NCBI RefSeq assembly: GCF_001005315.1
Contig: NZ_LBMG01000014.1
Span: forward strand, 1-57,478
Reading direction: 5' to 3'
Source of the DNA: Kordia jejudonensis
Lineage (GTDB): Bacteria; Bacteroidota; Bacteroidia; Flavobacteriales; Flavobacteriaceae
Length of the DNA: 57,478 nucleotides
Shown here: positions 18,234 to 27,885 of the stretch, in pieces
Layout: every line of letters starts with the position of its first letter
Numbering within the stretch: the first letter of the stretch is position 1
Position numbers and translations under genes: made by a program
Notes under the pieces: generated by a model
The model's input: only the letters and a program-made list of their open reading frames with translations
What the model was told of the DNA's origin: nothing
The model's database searches: none

Positions 18234-20819
18234 ATGAAACATATACTATTCCTCTTTTCCTTTCTAATCTGTTCGCTGGCAAGTGCACAAATTATAAATT
18301 TTCCTGATGCTAACTTTAAGAACGCGCTAACTAGTACTACTTGTGTTGCATTTGAGTATGACTTTCCAAGCGCCATTGATGCTGATACTAATAACGATGG
18401 TGAGATAGATTTAAGTGAAGCACAATCCGTACGACATTTAAGAATTAATGGAGGAGGAATAATAGATTTGTCAGGGATTGAAAACTTTACAAATTTATTG
18501 TCAATTAGTTTTACTAATAATCCGATTACATCAATTGATTTAAGTTCAAATTTAAACCTAACAGAGATTTATTGTGTAGGCAATTCTCAGCTTACTGCTT
18601 TAACATTAGGGAATAACTTAAATTTAGTTGAATTGAATTGCAAATCAAATCAATTACTGAACTTAGATGTTAGTAATAACTCTAATCTAGAAACTTTTAT
18701 TTGCAGGGGAAATCAACTAACAACTTTAGATGTTTCGTTGAACACGAATCTAAGTATTCTTGATTTTGGAAATAATTTGATAGATAATATCGATTTAAGT
18801 ACGAATGTAAATCTTAGAAGATTAGAACTTGTTAGTTTAAATACGCTGCTTACTTCTATTGATTTAAGTGCCAACACCAATTTAGTTTATTTTTCTTGTA
18901 GTAGTAGTTCAATTACAACGCTTGACCTCAGTAATAATGTAAACTTAAAAACATTATTATTTTCTAATACACAAATACCATCAGTAAATTTAGCTCAAGT
19001 CCCATTATTAGAAAATTTGTTCTGTGCTAACAGTCAAATCAGTTCCTTAGATCTGTCAAACAATCCAAATTTAAATAATTTAGACGTTGAGAACCTTCAG
19101 CTTACACAATTAGATGTGACCAATAATACTTTGTTAGATTACTTGAACGCTAGAAATAATCAAATATCTAGTTTAGATTTAAGTCAGAATGTAGCGCTTG
19201 TAGATTTGTTTTTAGACACTAATAACCTTGTATCTCTTGATTTAAGTAATAATCCAAATATAGATTTATTTGAAGTAACCAATAATCCTCAATTGACTTT
19301 TATTAATGCAAAGAATGGTAATAATATTGATATGACTCAAGTTAGTCTTACTTTAAGCCCTGGATTTGATAATCTTCAAGCTATATGTGTTGATGATATA
19401 AACTCTAATTTGTGGACAACGTATGCTAATTCACCTTCAAATCCTGTAATTACTGAATACTGTTCTTTTACGCCAGGAGGCGATTACAACACCATTACAG
19501 GAAATATCACTTTTGATAATGATACTAATGGTTGCGATGCAAATGATGCTAATTTTCCGTTTGTACGAATCAATATAGATGATGGAACAGACACAGGAGC
19601 TACCTACACGAATACCGATGGAGAATATACGTTTTACACACAAGATGGAAACTTTACCATAACACCATCACTTGAAAATCCTTCATTTTTTACTGTAACA
19701 CCAATTGATGCAACGATTAACTTTCCAAATAACAACAATAATATTCAAATAGAAGATTTTTGTATCACTGCAAATGGTATTCATAATGATGTAGAAATTG
19801 TAATTGCACCAATTTTCCCAGCACGTCCTGGATTTGATGCACAATATTTGCTAACCTATAAAAACAAAGGAAATCAAACACTCTCAGGAAATTTAAGTTT
19901 TCAGTATGATGATACTGTTTTAGACTTGGTAACAAGTTCACAAACGACAACATCACAAACAGTTGGACAATTAACATGGGATTATACAAATTTAATGCCT
20001 TTTGAAAGCAGAAGTATCTATGTGACACTTAGCGTGAATGCTCCAACTGATACGCCAGCCGTTAATATAGATGACCAACTCGTTTTTACAGCTACTGTAA
20101 CTCCAATTGCTGGTGACGATTTACCAAATGATAATAATTTTACATATACCGAAACAGTTATTGGAGCCTACGATCCCAATAATATCATATGTGTTGAAGG
20201 CGATGTAGTTGATCCAAGTGAAATAGGGAGCTTTTTACACTACGTTGTTAATTTTGAAAACACGGGAAATGCACCCGCAGAAAATGTAGTCATTGAAATA
20301 GAAATTGATCCAATGCAATATGATATCAATGAACTATATCTATTAAGTAGTTCACATAATGCGCAAGTTTCCATTGCGGGGAATATTGTAAAAATCATCT
20401 TTCAATCTATATTTTTAGCGTCTGGCGGACACGGAAATATATTATTAAAAATTCCAACACAATTAAGTTTACAACCACAAGATTTTGTATCTAAAACTGC
20501 AGATATATTCTTTGATTACAATTTCCCAATCGAAACCAACAATGCAGAAACAACGTTTGCAACGCTTAGCAATCCAGAATTTGACGTAGATAGCAGTATC
20601 AAAATGTATCCAAATCCAACAAAAGATAACATCTATATTACGGCAAACAATCTTATCAAAAGTATAGAAATCTATGATCTACAAGGACGATTATTGTCTC
20701 AGGAATATTATCACGCGAACAATATAAACGTAAACATTTCAGAAAAAGCAGTAGGCGTGTATTTTGTGAAAATAAAAACAGTAAAAGGAAGTTCAACTCA
20801 AAAAATTGTCAAAATGTAA
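18234..20819 (+). CDS. Leucine-rich-repeat surface protein 1, T9SS substrate
   Basis: The 861-residue protein has a signal peptide (1-18). An N-terminal region with a DTNNDGEIDLSEA EF-hand-like motif follows, then a long array of bacterial LRRs of about 21-22 residues (about 75-390), most with LDLSNN- or LDVS-type cores. The same module block as in the Calx-beta protein comes next: CSFTPGGDYNTI, ARPGFDA, AYDPNNIICVEG, FENTGN, FFDYNFPI. It ends in a T9SS type A domain (YPNPTKDNIYIT). It likely acts at the cell surface in binding. From about residue 410 it is nearly identical to the next gene, which shows recent duplication or conversion. A predicted LytTR operator lies upstream. Confidence 0.92.
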   Translation: MKHILFLFSFLICSLASAQIINFPDANFKNALTSTTCVAFEYDFPSAIDADTNNDGEIDLSEAQSVRHLRINGGGIIDLSGIENFTNLLSISFTNNPITSIDLSSNLNLTEIYCVGNSQLTALTLGNNLNLVELNCKSNQLLNLDVSNNSNLETFICRGNQLTTLDVSLNTNLSILDFGNNLIDNIDLSTNVNLRRLELVSLNTLLTSIDLSANTNLVYFSCSSSSITTLDLSNNVNLKTLLFSNTQIPSVNLAQVPLLENLFCANSQISSLDLSNNPNLNNLDVENLQLTQLDVTNNTLLDYLNARNNQISSLDLSQNVALVDLFLDTNNLVSLDLSNNPNIDLFEVTNNPQLTFINAKNGNNIDMTQVSLTLSPGFDNLQAICVDDINSNLWTTYANSPSNPVITEYCSFTPGGDYNTITGNITFDNDTNGCDANDANFPFVRINIDDGTDTGATYTNTDGEYTFYTQDGNFTITPSLENPSFFTVTPIDATINFPNNNNNIQIEDFCITANGIHNDVEIVIAPIFPARPGFDAQYLLTYKNKGNQTLSGNLSFQYDDTVLDLVTSSQTTTSQTVGQLTWDYTNLMPFESRSIYVTLSVNAPTDTPAVNIDDQLVFTATVTPIAGDDLPNDNNFTYTETVIGAYDPNNIICVEGDVVDPSEIGSFLHYVVNFENTGNAPAENVVIEIEIDPMQYDINELYLLSSSHNAQVSIAGNIVKIIFQSIFLASGGHGNILLKIPTQLSLQPQDFVSKTADIFFDYNFPIETNNAETTFATLSNPEFDVDSSIKMYPNPTKDNIYITANNLIKSIEIYDLQGRLLSQEYYHANNINVNISEKAVGVYFVKIKTVKGSSTQKIVKM

Positions 20820-20843
20820 CAACTACTTCTCGCGGGAAAAGTT

Positions 20844-20874
20844 AAAAAGATCAATTTATCGAATTGATCTTTTT
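20844..20874 (+). terminator. Rho-independent terminator of LRR gene 1
   Basis: A perfect 13-bp stem (AAAAAGATCAATT / AATTGATCTTTTT) with a five-base loop and T tail lies 25 bases after the stop. It isolates the second LRR gene as its own transcript. Confidence 0.85.
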
Positions 20875-20905
20875 TAGCTTTTAAGTGATAATCACATTGA
20901 AACTT

Positions 20906-20944
20906 TTCAAATTCTAAGTCAAACTAGCTAAATTCTAATTTACC
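20906..20944 (+). promoter_or_regulatory. Predicted LytTR operator C (before LRR gene 2)
   Basis: ATTCTAA words start at 20911 and 20932, 21 bp apart, inside a block that copies operator B at 36 of 39 positions and operator A at 31. A TAAATTTA element starts 30 bases past the second half-site. Because a terminator stands just upstream, this site must serve an independent promoter. Confidence 0.6.
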
Positions 20945-20997
20945 CATAAAAAACTGAAGTTGATACATTAAATTTATATGTGTAAACCGAATATATC

Positions 20998-23649
20998 ATG
21001 AAACAAAAAATGCTATTCTTTTTCTTATTCATAAGTTCACTAACCAATGCACAAATCATAAACTTTCCTGATTTTAGTTTTAAAGTCACACTTGCATATA
21101 CCAATTGTGTAGCTTCTAGTTATGAAACTTCAGCAACCACAAACGTTGATATCAATAATGATGGAGAAATAGACATTAGTGAAGCTGAAGCCGTAGAACA
21201 TTTGGTTATAACTGGCGGCGGATCATCAATTTCAGATTTAACAGGTATTGAAAACTTCATAAACTTAAAATCAATTAGAATATCATACACATTAGTTTCG
21301 TCTATTGATTTAAGTTCAATCGTTGCTTTAGAAGAGATTCGCTTTGAAAATAATGCGCAACTGCTAAATTTTACGTTCGGCAGCAATGCTAATTTACGTA
21401 GATTCGATTGTAACTCAAATCAACTACTTTCAACAATAGATTTGAGTGTGTACGTAGGTTTAACAGCAGTTTATTGTACAAATAATCCGCAACTAACAAA
21501 TATAATTTTAGGGAATCAAACTAATTTGGTCGAATTGAACTGTAAATCAAATCAACTTCAGCAGTTAGATATCAGTAATATTCCCAATCTGGAAAACCTT
21601 ATTTGCTCGGAAAATCAACTAGTTAATTTAAATATTTCACAAAATATAAACTTGAAAGAACTTGATTTTGGAGATAATTTAATAAATGCTATAGACCTGA
21701 ATGCAAATACCAATTTGACTCGATTAACTTGTAGCAATAGCTCCATTACTACACTTGATTTGGCGACTAATATAAACTTAACTTATTTAGATTGTAGCAA
21801 TACACAAATAGCATCATTAGACGTAAGTGGCAATTCATTACTTGAACGGCTAACGTGTTCTGATACCCAAATGACTGCTGTAGATGTATCAAACAATCTA
21901 AATTTAGAATATTTAAATTGTGAAAATTTGCAGCTACAACAATTAGATGTATCTAATAATACACAACTTGGAGATTTGGTAGCTAATAACACACAATTAT
22001 CAAGTATAGATTTAAGTAATAATGGCAGACTTGCGGTACTTTATATCAACAATAATAATCTTACTTCCATCGATCTAAGCAATAATCGTTTGAGTTTTTT
22101 TGATGTAAGATACAATCCTCAATTAACGTATATCAATGCTAAAAATGGTATAAATCAAGCTTTAGTTGTGTATTCGCTTAACGACAATGCTGGATTAGAT
22201 AATCTTCAAGCCATATGTGTTGATAATCCCAATTACGGTTTATGGACAACTTATATGAATCTACCTTCAAGTCCTGTAATTACGGAATACTGTTCCTTTA
22301 CACCTGGAGGCGATTACAACACCATTTCAGGAGACATTACTTTTGATAGTGATACTAATGGTTGCGATGCAAATGATGCTAATTTTCCGTTTGTGAGAAT
22401 CAATATAGATGATGGAACAGACACAGGAGCCACCTACACAAATACCGATGGCGAGTATAGGTTTTACACACAAGAAGGCGACTTTACAATTACACCTTCG
22501 TTAGAAAATCCTTCATTTTTCAATGTGACGCCAAATACTGCAACGATCAATTTTCCTGACAACAATAATAACATGCATACAGAAGATTTCTGTATTACGG
22601 CAAATGGCATCCATAATGATGTGGAAATCGTGATTGCACCAATATTTCCAGCACGTCCAGGATTTGATGCGCAGTACATAATAACCTATAAAAACAAAGG
22701 AAATCAAACACTATCTGGAAACCTAAGTTTTCAATATGATGATACCGTTTTAGACTTGGTAACAAGTTCACAAACGACAACATCACAAACAGTTGGACAA
22801 TTAACATGGGATTATACAAATTTAATGCCTTTTGAAAGTAGAAGTATCTATGTGACACTAAGCGTAAATGCTTCAACTGATACGCCAGCCGTGAATATTG
22901 GCGATGCACTCAACTTTACAGCAACGGTAAGTCCAATTGTTGGAGATGATTTGCCAAATGATAACGTATTTAACTTCAATCAAACGGTAATAGATGCGTT
23001 TGATCCGAACAATATTATATGTATAGAAGGCGATGTAGTTGCTCCAAGTGAAATAGGAAACTTTTTACACTATGTAGTCAACTTTGAAAATACTGGAAAC
23101 CTAATTGCTGAAAACATAGTGATAGAAATAGAAATCGATCCTACGCAATACGATCTAAATGCTTTATATCTGCTAAGTAGTTCTCACAATGTTGAGGTTT
23201 CGATTACTGGAAACATTGTAAAAATCATTTTCCAGTCAATATTTCTTGAATCTGGTGGACATGGAAATATTTTACTAAAAATTCCAACACAATTAAGTTT
23301 ACAACCACAAGATTTTGTGGAAATAACAGCAAATATTTTCTTTGATTACAATTTCCCAATCGAAACCAACAATGCAGAAACAACGTTTGCAACGCTTAGC
23401 AATCCAGAATTTGGCGTAGATAGCAGTATCGAAATGTATCCAAATCCAACAAAAGATAACCTCTATATTACGGCAAACAATCTTATCAAAAGTATTGAAC
23501 TCTATGATCTACAAGGACGAATCATACAACAAGAAAATTTCAATGCAAAACAAGTAAATGTTGATATGGCGAACCAAGCTCGTGGAATCTATTTTATCAA
23601 AATAAGTACTGAAAACGGTGTGAGTACAGAAAAAATTATAAAAATTTAG
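20998..23649 (+). CDS. Leucine-rich-repeat surface protein 2, T9SS substrate
   Basis: The 883-residue tandem paralogue of LRR protein 1 has the same order of parts: signal peptide, DINNDGEIDISEA motif, LRR array (about 75-410), shared central modules and T9SS type A domain (YPNPTKDNLYIT). The LRR half has diverged, with extra units and many substitutions, while the central part contains long identical stretches, including at the nucleotide level. This pattern suggests that binding specificity is diversifying on a conserved secretion scaffold. It is likely coregulated with paralogue 1 through the matching upstream operator. Confidence 0.92.
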   Translation: MKQKMLFFFLFISSLTNAQIINFPDFSFKVTLAYTNCVASSYETSATTNVDINNDGEIDISEAEAVEHLVITGGGSSISDLTGIENFINLKSIRISYTLVSSIDLSSIVALEEIRFENNAQLLNFTFGSNANLRRFDCNSNQLLSTIDLSVYVGLTAVYCTNNPQLTNIILGNQTNLVELNCKSNQLQQLDISNIPNLENLICSENQLVNLNISQNINLKELDFGDNLINAIDLNANTNLTRLTCSNSSITTLDLATNINLTYLDCSNTQIASLDVSGNSLLERLTCSDTQMTAVDVSNNLNLEYLNCENLQLQQLDVSNNTQLGDLVANNTQLSSIDLSNNGRLAVLYINNNNLTSIDLSNNRLSFFDVRYNPQLTYINAKNGINQALVVYSLNDNAGLDNLQAICVDNPNYGLWTTYMNLPSSPVITEYCSFTPGGDYNTISGDITFDSDTNGCDANDANFPFVRINIDDGTDTGATYTNTDGEYRFYTQEGDFTITPSLENPSFFNVTPNTATINFPDNNNNMHTEDFCITANGIHNDVEIVIAPIFPARPGFDAQYIITYKNKGNQTLSGNLSFQYDDTVLDLVTSSQTTTSQTVGQLTWDYTNLMPFESRSIYVTLSVNASTDTPAVNIGDALNFTATVSPIVGDDLPNDNVFNFNQTVIDAFDPNNIICIEGDVVAPSEIGNFLHYVVNFENTGNLIAENIVIEIEIDPTQYDLNALYLLSSSHNVEVSITGNIVKIIFQSIFLESGGHGNILLKIPTQLSLQPQDFVEITANIFFDYNFPIETNNAETTFATLSNPEFGVDSSIEMYPNPTKDNLYITANNLIKSIELYDLQGRIIQQENFNAKQVNVDMANQARGIYFIKISTENGVSTEKIIKI

Positions 23650-23681
23650 GTGTGAGTATTAGTGTACTTTAGTTGAGTATT

Positions 23682-23712
23682 AAAAAGGCTAGCAGAAATG
23701 TTAGTCTTTTTT
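23682..23712 (+). terminator. Rho-independent terminator of LRR gene 2
   Basis: AAAAAGGCTAGCA, a GAAA loop and TGTTAGTCTTTTTT form a stem with G-T wobbles and a T tail, about 30 bases after the stop. Confidence 0.75.
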
Positions 23713-23781
23713 GTGTTTAAAAATCTCCGTTTGGCACAAATTTTAAAAACACCCAAAAACCCAAGACCAAAACCCAACACC

Positions 23782-24453
23782 TCAAATCAATCTCCGAATC
23801 GCTTCACGCTTGCTCAATTCTTTCAATTGTGTAGATTTTACAAAGTGTAAAACGGCTTCAGGCTGTACTTTTCCATATTCTCGCAATGCCCAACCAATCG
23901 CTTTCTGAATGAAAAATTCGTCTGAATCTTTATGCAACGTACATTGTTTGAATAATTCGGCTTCGTCAGTTTCGTTTTTATAACTCAATTGATACAAAAT
24001 CGCAGATCGATTCAACCACATGTTCTCACTTTCCGAATAAAAATCCAGCATTTTTCGTTTCTGTTCAGGAAATTGCAGCAAATATTTTCCAAAAACGTGT
24101 TTCGCTAAAAAATCAACAGTATCCCACCAAGAATGTGTCGTAATCAAACCTGTGAAAAAACGTCCGTCTTTCAAATCATACTTCTTATTTAAAAACTTTT
24201 GATACAATTCCATCGCGGTATAATGATATTCACGTTGAGGTAAATTGTACAATTGTGTCACAACTTCCCGAATGTGTTCTTGAAGAAACGGCTTATATGC
24301 AGCAACTAATTCTTTGGTCAATTGCTTTCGAACTGGCGCTTTAATTCCATGAAACACAAACAAATTCCGCATATATGCTTCCATCTGTTGTTGGTTGTCA
24401 ACATTGGCATTGGCTTTAAAAGTTTCTTGTAATTTATGTACGAATTCCATCAA
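23782..24453 (-). CDS. DNA alkylation repair protein, AlkD-like
   Basis: The 223-residue all-helical HEAT-like protein has features of the AlkD/AlkC-type DNA glycosylase family: FHGIKAPVRKQL, LPQREYHYTAMEL, a THSWWDTVDFLAKH block and FIQKAIGWALREYGK. These enzymes remove 3- or 7-alkylpurines by gripping DNA rather than flipping the base. The HSWWDTVD segment holds the Trp and Asp residues expected at the active surface. It is convergent with the LRR genes and divergent from the membrane protein gene. Length and motifs fit the family well. Confidence 0.9.
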   Translation of the reverse strand: MMEFVHKLQETFKANANVDNQQQMEAYMRNLFVFHGIKAPVRKQLTKELVAAYKPFLQEHIREVVTQLYNLPQREYHYTAMELYQKFLNKKYDLKDGRFFTGLITTHSWWDTVDFLAKHVFGKYLLQFPEQKRKMLDFYSESENMWLNRSAILYQLSYKNETDEAELFKQCTLHKDSDEFFIQKAIGWALREYGKVQPEAVLHFVKSTQLKELSKREAIRRLI

Positions 24454-24540
24454 TATAAATTTTTACTGTAACAATACAAAATTTGGTTCGTCTTCTTTTC
24501 AGACCAAACCAAAACTTTAATCCTCAAATTAGAAAAGATT

Positions 24541-25437
24541 ATGCTAAAAAACATTCTAAATGTCCTTAAATACTTACTAATCTACTATTTGTCTGTAAAA
24601 ATGATATGTTTTGCGATTCCAAAAATCCTTTTCATGCAATTTAGAATTCCTAATTACAGCTCCTACATATATCTAGCGGAAATGTCTAAATATCAGCATA
24701 TGTGGTCATTTTTTGGAAGGTCAGAAAATTACAATATTTTTATTGGAATATCTGAGTTTTTAATTGGAACGCTTGTTTTATTTAAAAGAACCCGACTCAT
24801 AGCATTACTAATTTCCTTAGGTGTTTGTTTAAATATTTTAGTCTTAAATATTGAGTTCGAAATTATTTTTGCAACTTCACACATTATCGTAGATTTTATA
24901 ATAACGTTGATCTTATTGATTGGTTATAGAAAAGATTTATATCAATTTTTTATCAAACTAGGTGGTAAATTAGATAATACATCGATAAAACCAACGCGTA
25001 AATTCGCTAAAATATTTCCTGTTGTATTTCTTTTGGTTTTGTCTGTAGGTTATTTTTCTTTTTCATTATACATCAAATCTTTTTACATAGGCGACCCGAA
25101 CGTTATTGGTGCTTATGAAATAAAACAAATTCAATTAAACGATTCTACTTTTACGCCCAAAATAGGGAAACTTGGCAAACTTCCTATGCTGTTTGTAGAA
25201 AATAACAATCAAATTGTTCTATCTGTTGATGATACACTGTACATGGGAGCGTATTTGGTAGAAAAAGGAAATATTAAACTTGGTTTTGAAAGCACTACAA
25301 AATTTGGCTTACAAACACTCAATGGCACATTGAATTCAAAAGGGTTAACAGGCGAAATAAATGATAAAAGTTTGATAGATATTTCTTTAGAAAGAATTGA
25401 TGGTAGAAAAAACTACATCAATGATTTGTATAAATAA
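24541..25437 (+). CDS. Membrane protein, possibly DoxX-like, unknown function
   Basis: The 298-residue protein has four hydrophobic segments in its first half (about 8-30, 75-93, 95-115 and 118-140). A further membrane segment at about 160-180 (IFPVVFLLVLSVGYFSFSLYI) leads to a soluble C-terminal beta-rich domain of about 110 residues. The N-terminal four-helix part has the general look of DoxX-family proteins, but no diagnostic motif is strong. The soluble part probably faces the periplasm. The gene stands alone between two minus-strand neighbours. Confidence 0.65.
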   Translation: MLKNILNVLKYLLIYYLSVKMICFAIPKILFMQFRIPNYSSYIYLAEMSKYQHMWSFFGRSENYNIFIGISEFLIGTLVLFKRTRLIALLISLGVCLNILVLNIEFEIIFATSHIIVDFIITLILLIGYRKDLYQFFIKLGGKLDNTSIKPTRKFAKIFPVVFLLVLSVGYFSFSLYIKSFYIGDPNVIGAYEIKQIQLNDSTFTPKIGKLGKLPMLFVENNNQIVLSVDDTLYMGAYLVEKGNIKLGFESTTKFGLQTLNGTLNSKGLTGEINDKSLIDISLERIDGRKNYINDLYK

Positions 25438-25528
25438 TTAAAAATATGAGTTCTACAAAAACAATTTAAAATATAGCATTTAACATGTATAACTCCCAAA
25501 ACCCAAGCGACCTAAAACCCAAGACCAA

Positions 25529-27229
25529 TCAGAAACCAACAGCTTTATCATCGCCTCTAGGATCTGCGCCACCTTCTAATTTTCCATCAGGAAGCACTAA
25601 AATTCCTTCCACCTTTCCAATGACGATACTTTCGCTTACATCAATAAAATAACCAAGTTGCGTTAATTCATTTCGAATGGTTTCGCTAAATCCGTCAGGT
25701 TCCATCTTTACAGTATCAGGCAACCATTGATGATGAAATCGTGGCTGATTGATCGCTTCTTGCATGCCCATATCATATTCATGAACATTCAAAATAGTTT
25801 GTAAAACCGACGTAATTATTGTGGATCCGCCAGGTGTTCCAACCACCATAAACAACTTGCCATTTTTTTCTACAATCGTTGGTGTCATAGAGCTCAACAT
25901 CCGTTTTTGCGGCTCAATTTTATTCGCTTCAGCGCCAATAAGTCCAAACATATTGGGTTCGCCAGGTTTCGAACTAAAATCGTCCATTTCGTTGTTTAGA
26001 AAGAAACCCAATTCTTCACAATACAGTTTTGAACCATACGCTCCATTAATCGTAGTTGTCACCGAAACCGCATTTCCAAACGGATCTACAATAGAGTAGT
26101 GCGTAGTTTCATCACTTTCGGTAAACGCAATAACTCCATGCGAAACATCAGAAGAAGGTGTGGCTTTTTTAAATGAAAAAGTTGACATGCGTTCGTTAAT
26201 ATATGTTTCACTAAGGAGCGTTTCTGTTGGAATTGACACAAAATCTGGATCGCCCAAAAAGTAGTTGCGATCGGCATATGCACGACGTTCCGCTTCAGTA
26301 ATGACTTGAATTGACTGTACGGTATTGTGTCCTAAACTATCCAAATGAAACGGTTCAATTGCTTTCATAATTTGTTGCAAGCAAAATCCACCACTCGAAG
26401 GTGGCGCCATCGAAATCACACGTAAATCATCATACGAAAATGTGATTGGTTTGCGCCATCGTACTTGGTAATTCTTCAAATCTTTTTTGGTCATAATTCC
26501 GCCAGATTTTTGCATAAATTCTACCAGCTTATATCCAGTTTCTCCATCATAAAACTCGTCGCGTCCATTTTTTTGAATGCGTTCTAGTGTTTTTGCCAAT
26601 TGCAAACGCTTAATTGTATCATTTGCCTTCCATTCTTTAGCAAAAAGCGAACTGTCGCCATTGACTTCAATAATGAAATCACGATACTTTTTAAGTCTAA
26701 GTTCTTGTTTTTCAGTGACAATAACACCTTTTTTTGCCAAAGCAATTACGGGCGCTAAAATATCTTTCATGGGCAATTTTCCATATTTTTCATGCGAAGC
26801 GTATATGCCAGCAATATTTCCAGGAATTCCTACGGCCATTGCGCCAAGCGTACTTTTTCCCTTAATAACTTCATCATTTTCATCCAAATACATTTTCTCA
26901 GTTGCCAATAAAGGAGCTTTTTCTCTAAAATCTAAGGTACCAATTTCACCATTATCCAAGCGATAAACCATAAATCCGCCACCGCCCAGACTTCCTGCAT
27001 ACGGATAAGCAACCGCTAACGCCATTTCAATTCCAGCCATGGCATCAAAAGCATTTCCACCTTTTTGAAGAATCAAATTGCCAATTTCAGAAACTTCTTC
27101 ACGAGCCGAAACGACCATTGCATTTTCAGAAACAACTCCAATAACATTGGCTTCAGGTTGTTGTGTTTGCTCTTTTTTACAAGAAATACATAAGAGCAGA
27201 AAGGAGCTTATTAAGAGTAGTTTTTTCAT
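25529..27229 (-). CDS. ggt: Gamma-glutamyltransferase, lipoprotein
   Basis: The 566-residue protein begins with a lipoprotein signal (lipobox CISC, Cys17). It then follows the autoprocessed gamma-glutamyltransferase family: RExVSEIGNxILxxGGNAFDA, AYPYAGSLGGGGFM, AVGIPGNIAG and the self-cleavage site before TTHYSIVD. Thr375 would be the N-terminal nucleophile of the small subunit. GTPGGSTII near residue 464 is the oxyanion Gly-Gly segment. It hydrolyses or transfers the gamma-glutamyl group of glutathione and related peptides in the periplasm. It lies 10 bases downstream of the acpH-like gene on the same strand. A glutathione synthase gene occurs elsewhere in this window. Confidence 0.95.
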   Translation of the reverse strand: MKKLLLISSFLLLCISCKKEQTQQPEANVIGVVSENAMVVSAREEVSEIGNLILQKGGNAFDAMAGIEMALAVAYPYAGSLGGGGFMVYRLDNGEIGTLDFREKAPLLATEKMYLDENDEVIKGKSTLGAMAVGIPGNIAGIYASHEKYGKLPMKDILAPVIALAKKGVIVTEKQELRLKKYRDFIIEVNGDSSLFAKEWKANDTIKRLQLAKTLERIQKNGRDEFYDGETGYKLVEFMQKSGGIMTKKDLKNYQVRWRKPITFSYDDLRVISMAPPSSGGFCLQQIMKAIEPFHLDSLGHNTVQSIQVITEAERRAYADRNYFLGDPDFVSIPTETLLSETYINERMSTFSFKKATPSSDVSHGVIAFTESDETTHYSIVDPFGNAVSVTTTINGAYGSKLYCEELGFFLNNEMDDFSSKPGEPNMFGLIGAEANKIEPQKRMLSSMTPTIVEKNGKLFMVVGTPGGSTIITSVLQTILNVHEYDMGMQEAINQPRFHHQWLPDTVKMEPDGFSETIRNELTQLGYFIDVSESIVIGKVEGILVLPDGKLEGGADPRGDDKAVGF

Positions 27230-27239
27230 GAAAAGATAG

Positions 27240-27824
27240 TTAAAGTTCTTTTAGTTTTTGTTTAGAAAATTCGATTAATTCGTCGAAAAAAGATGTGAAT
27301 TCGGCTTCAAATTCATCATAAAACTCTTGAAGCTCTACAACTGCCAAATTCATTTTAGAACGATTTTGAGTTCTTCTATTCATACCTTCCAACACTTTTG
27401 TAATTCCTTCAATAGAAGCATAACTAACCAACCAATTATCGTGAATCATGTATGGAAGCATGCGTTGTACATTCTGCGGAAGCATTTCAAAATTATCTTC
27501 TAATAAATTATAAAAGTCATTGGCGAAAGTTTCAAGTGGAATAGTGGAGTATTTTTCCCAATTTTTAGCCAAAAAATGATCGTATAGAATATCTACAATA
27601 ACACCGCTATAATGACTGTAATTTTTATGCAGACGTTTGGTACTTTGACGCACTGTAGGATGCGCATCTGTAAATGTGTCTATGTGTCTGTGCAACAAAA
27701 TTCCACGTTGAATTTGAAGTGGATATTCTTTATACTTTTTCCCACGAATGCTGTCGGCTATAAAATTTCCAATTGTAATTTCATCATTATTATGAGAAAG
27801 GTAAATATGTGCTAAGAAGTTCAT
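27240..27824 (-). CDS. acpH: ACP phosphodiesterase (AcpH-like)
   Basis: The 194-residue protein matches the acyl-carrier-protein phosphodiesterase family. Its markers are MNFLAHIYLS at the start, IGNFIADSIRG, GILLHRHIDTFTDAHP and HYSGVIVDILYDHFLAK. The His/Asp pattern (H37/D40-type HRHID and DxxxDH) belongs to an HD-like metal site. The enzyme removes 4'-phosphopantetheine from holo-ACP. It is the first gene of a probable two-gene transcript with the gamma-glutamyltransferase gene; no functional link is obvious. Confidence 0.9.
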   Translation of the reverse strand: MNFLAHIYLSHNNDEITIGNFIADSIRGKKYKEYPLQIQRGILLHRHIDTFTDAHPTVRQSTKRLHKNYSHYSGVIVDILYDHFLAKNWEKYSTIPLETFANDFYNLLEDNFEMLPQNVQRMLPYMIHDNWLVSYASIEGITKVLEGMNRRTQNRSKMNLAVVELQEFYDEFEAEFTSFFDELIEFSKQKLKEL

Positions 27825-27860
27825 TTGTTAAATTTAATAAGAATATTTTTCTAAGAATAT

Positions 27861-27868
27861 TATATTTG
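27861..27868 (+). promoter_or_regulatory. -7 promoter box before the acyltransferase gene
   Basis: TATATTTG is an exact TAnnTTTG match, 17 bases before the chosen ATG. No -33 motif is seen at the normal spacing. Confidence 0.45.
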
Positions 27869-27885
27869 TAAAAAAAACATCCTTG

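Noticed and set aside
24541-25437. Firm assignment as a DoxX quinone-related protein
   Set aside because: Only the four-helix layout fits; no diagnostic motif was seen.
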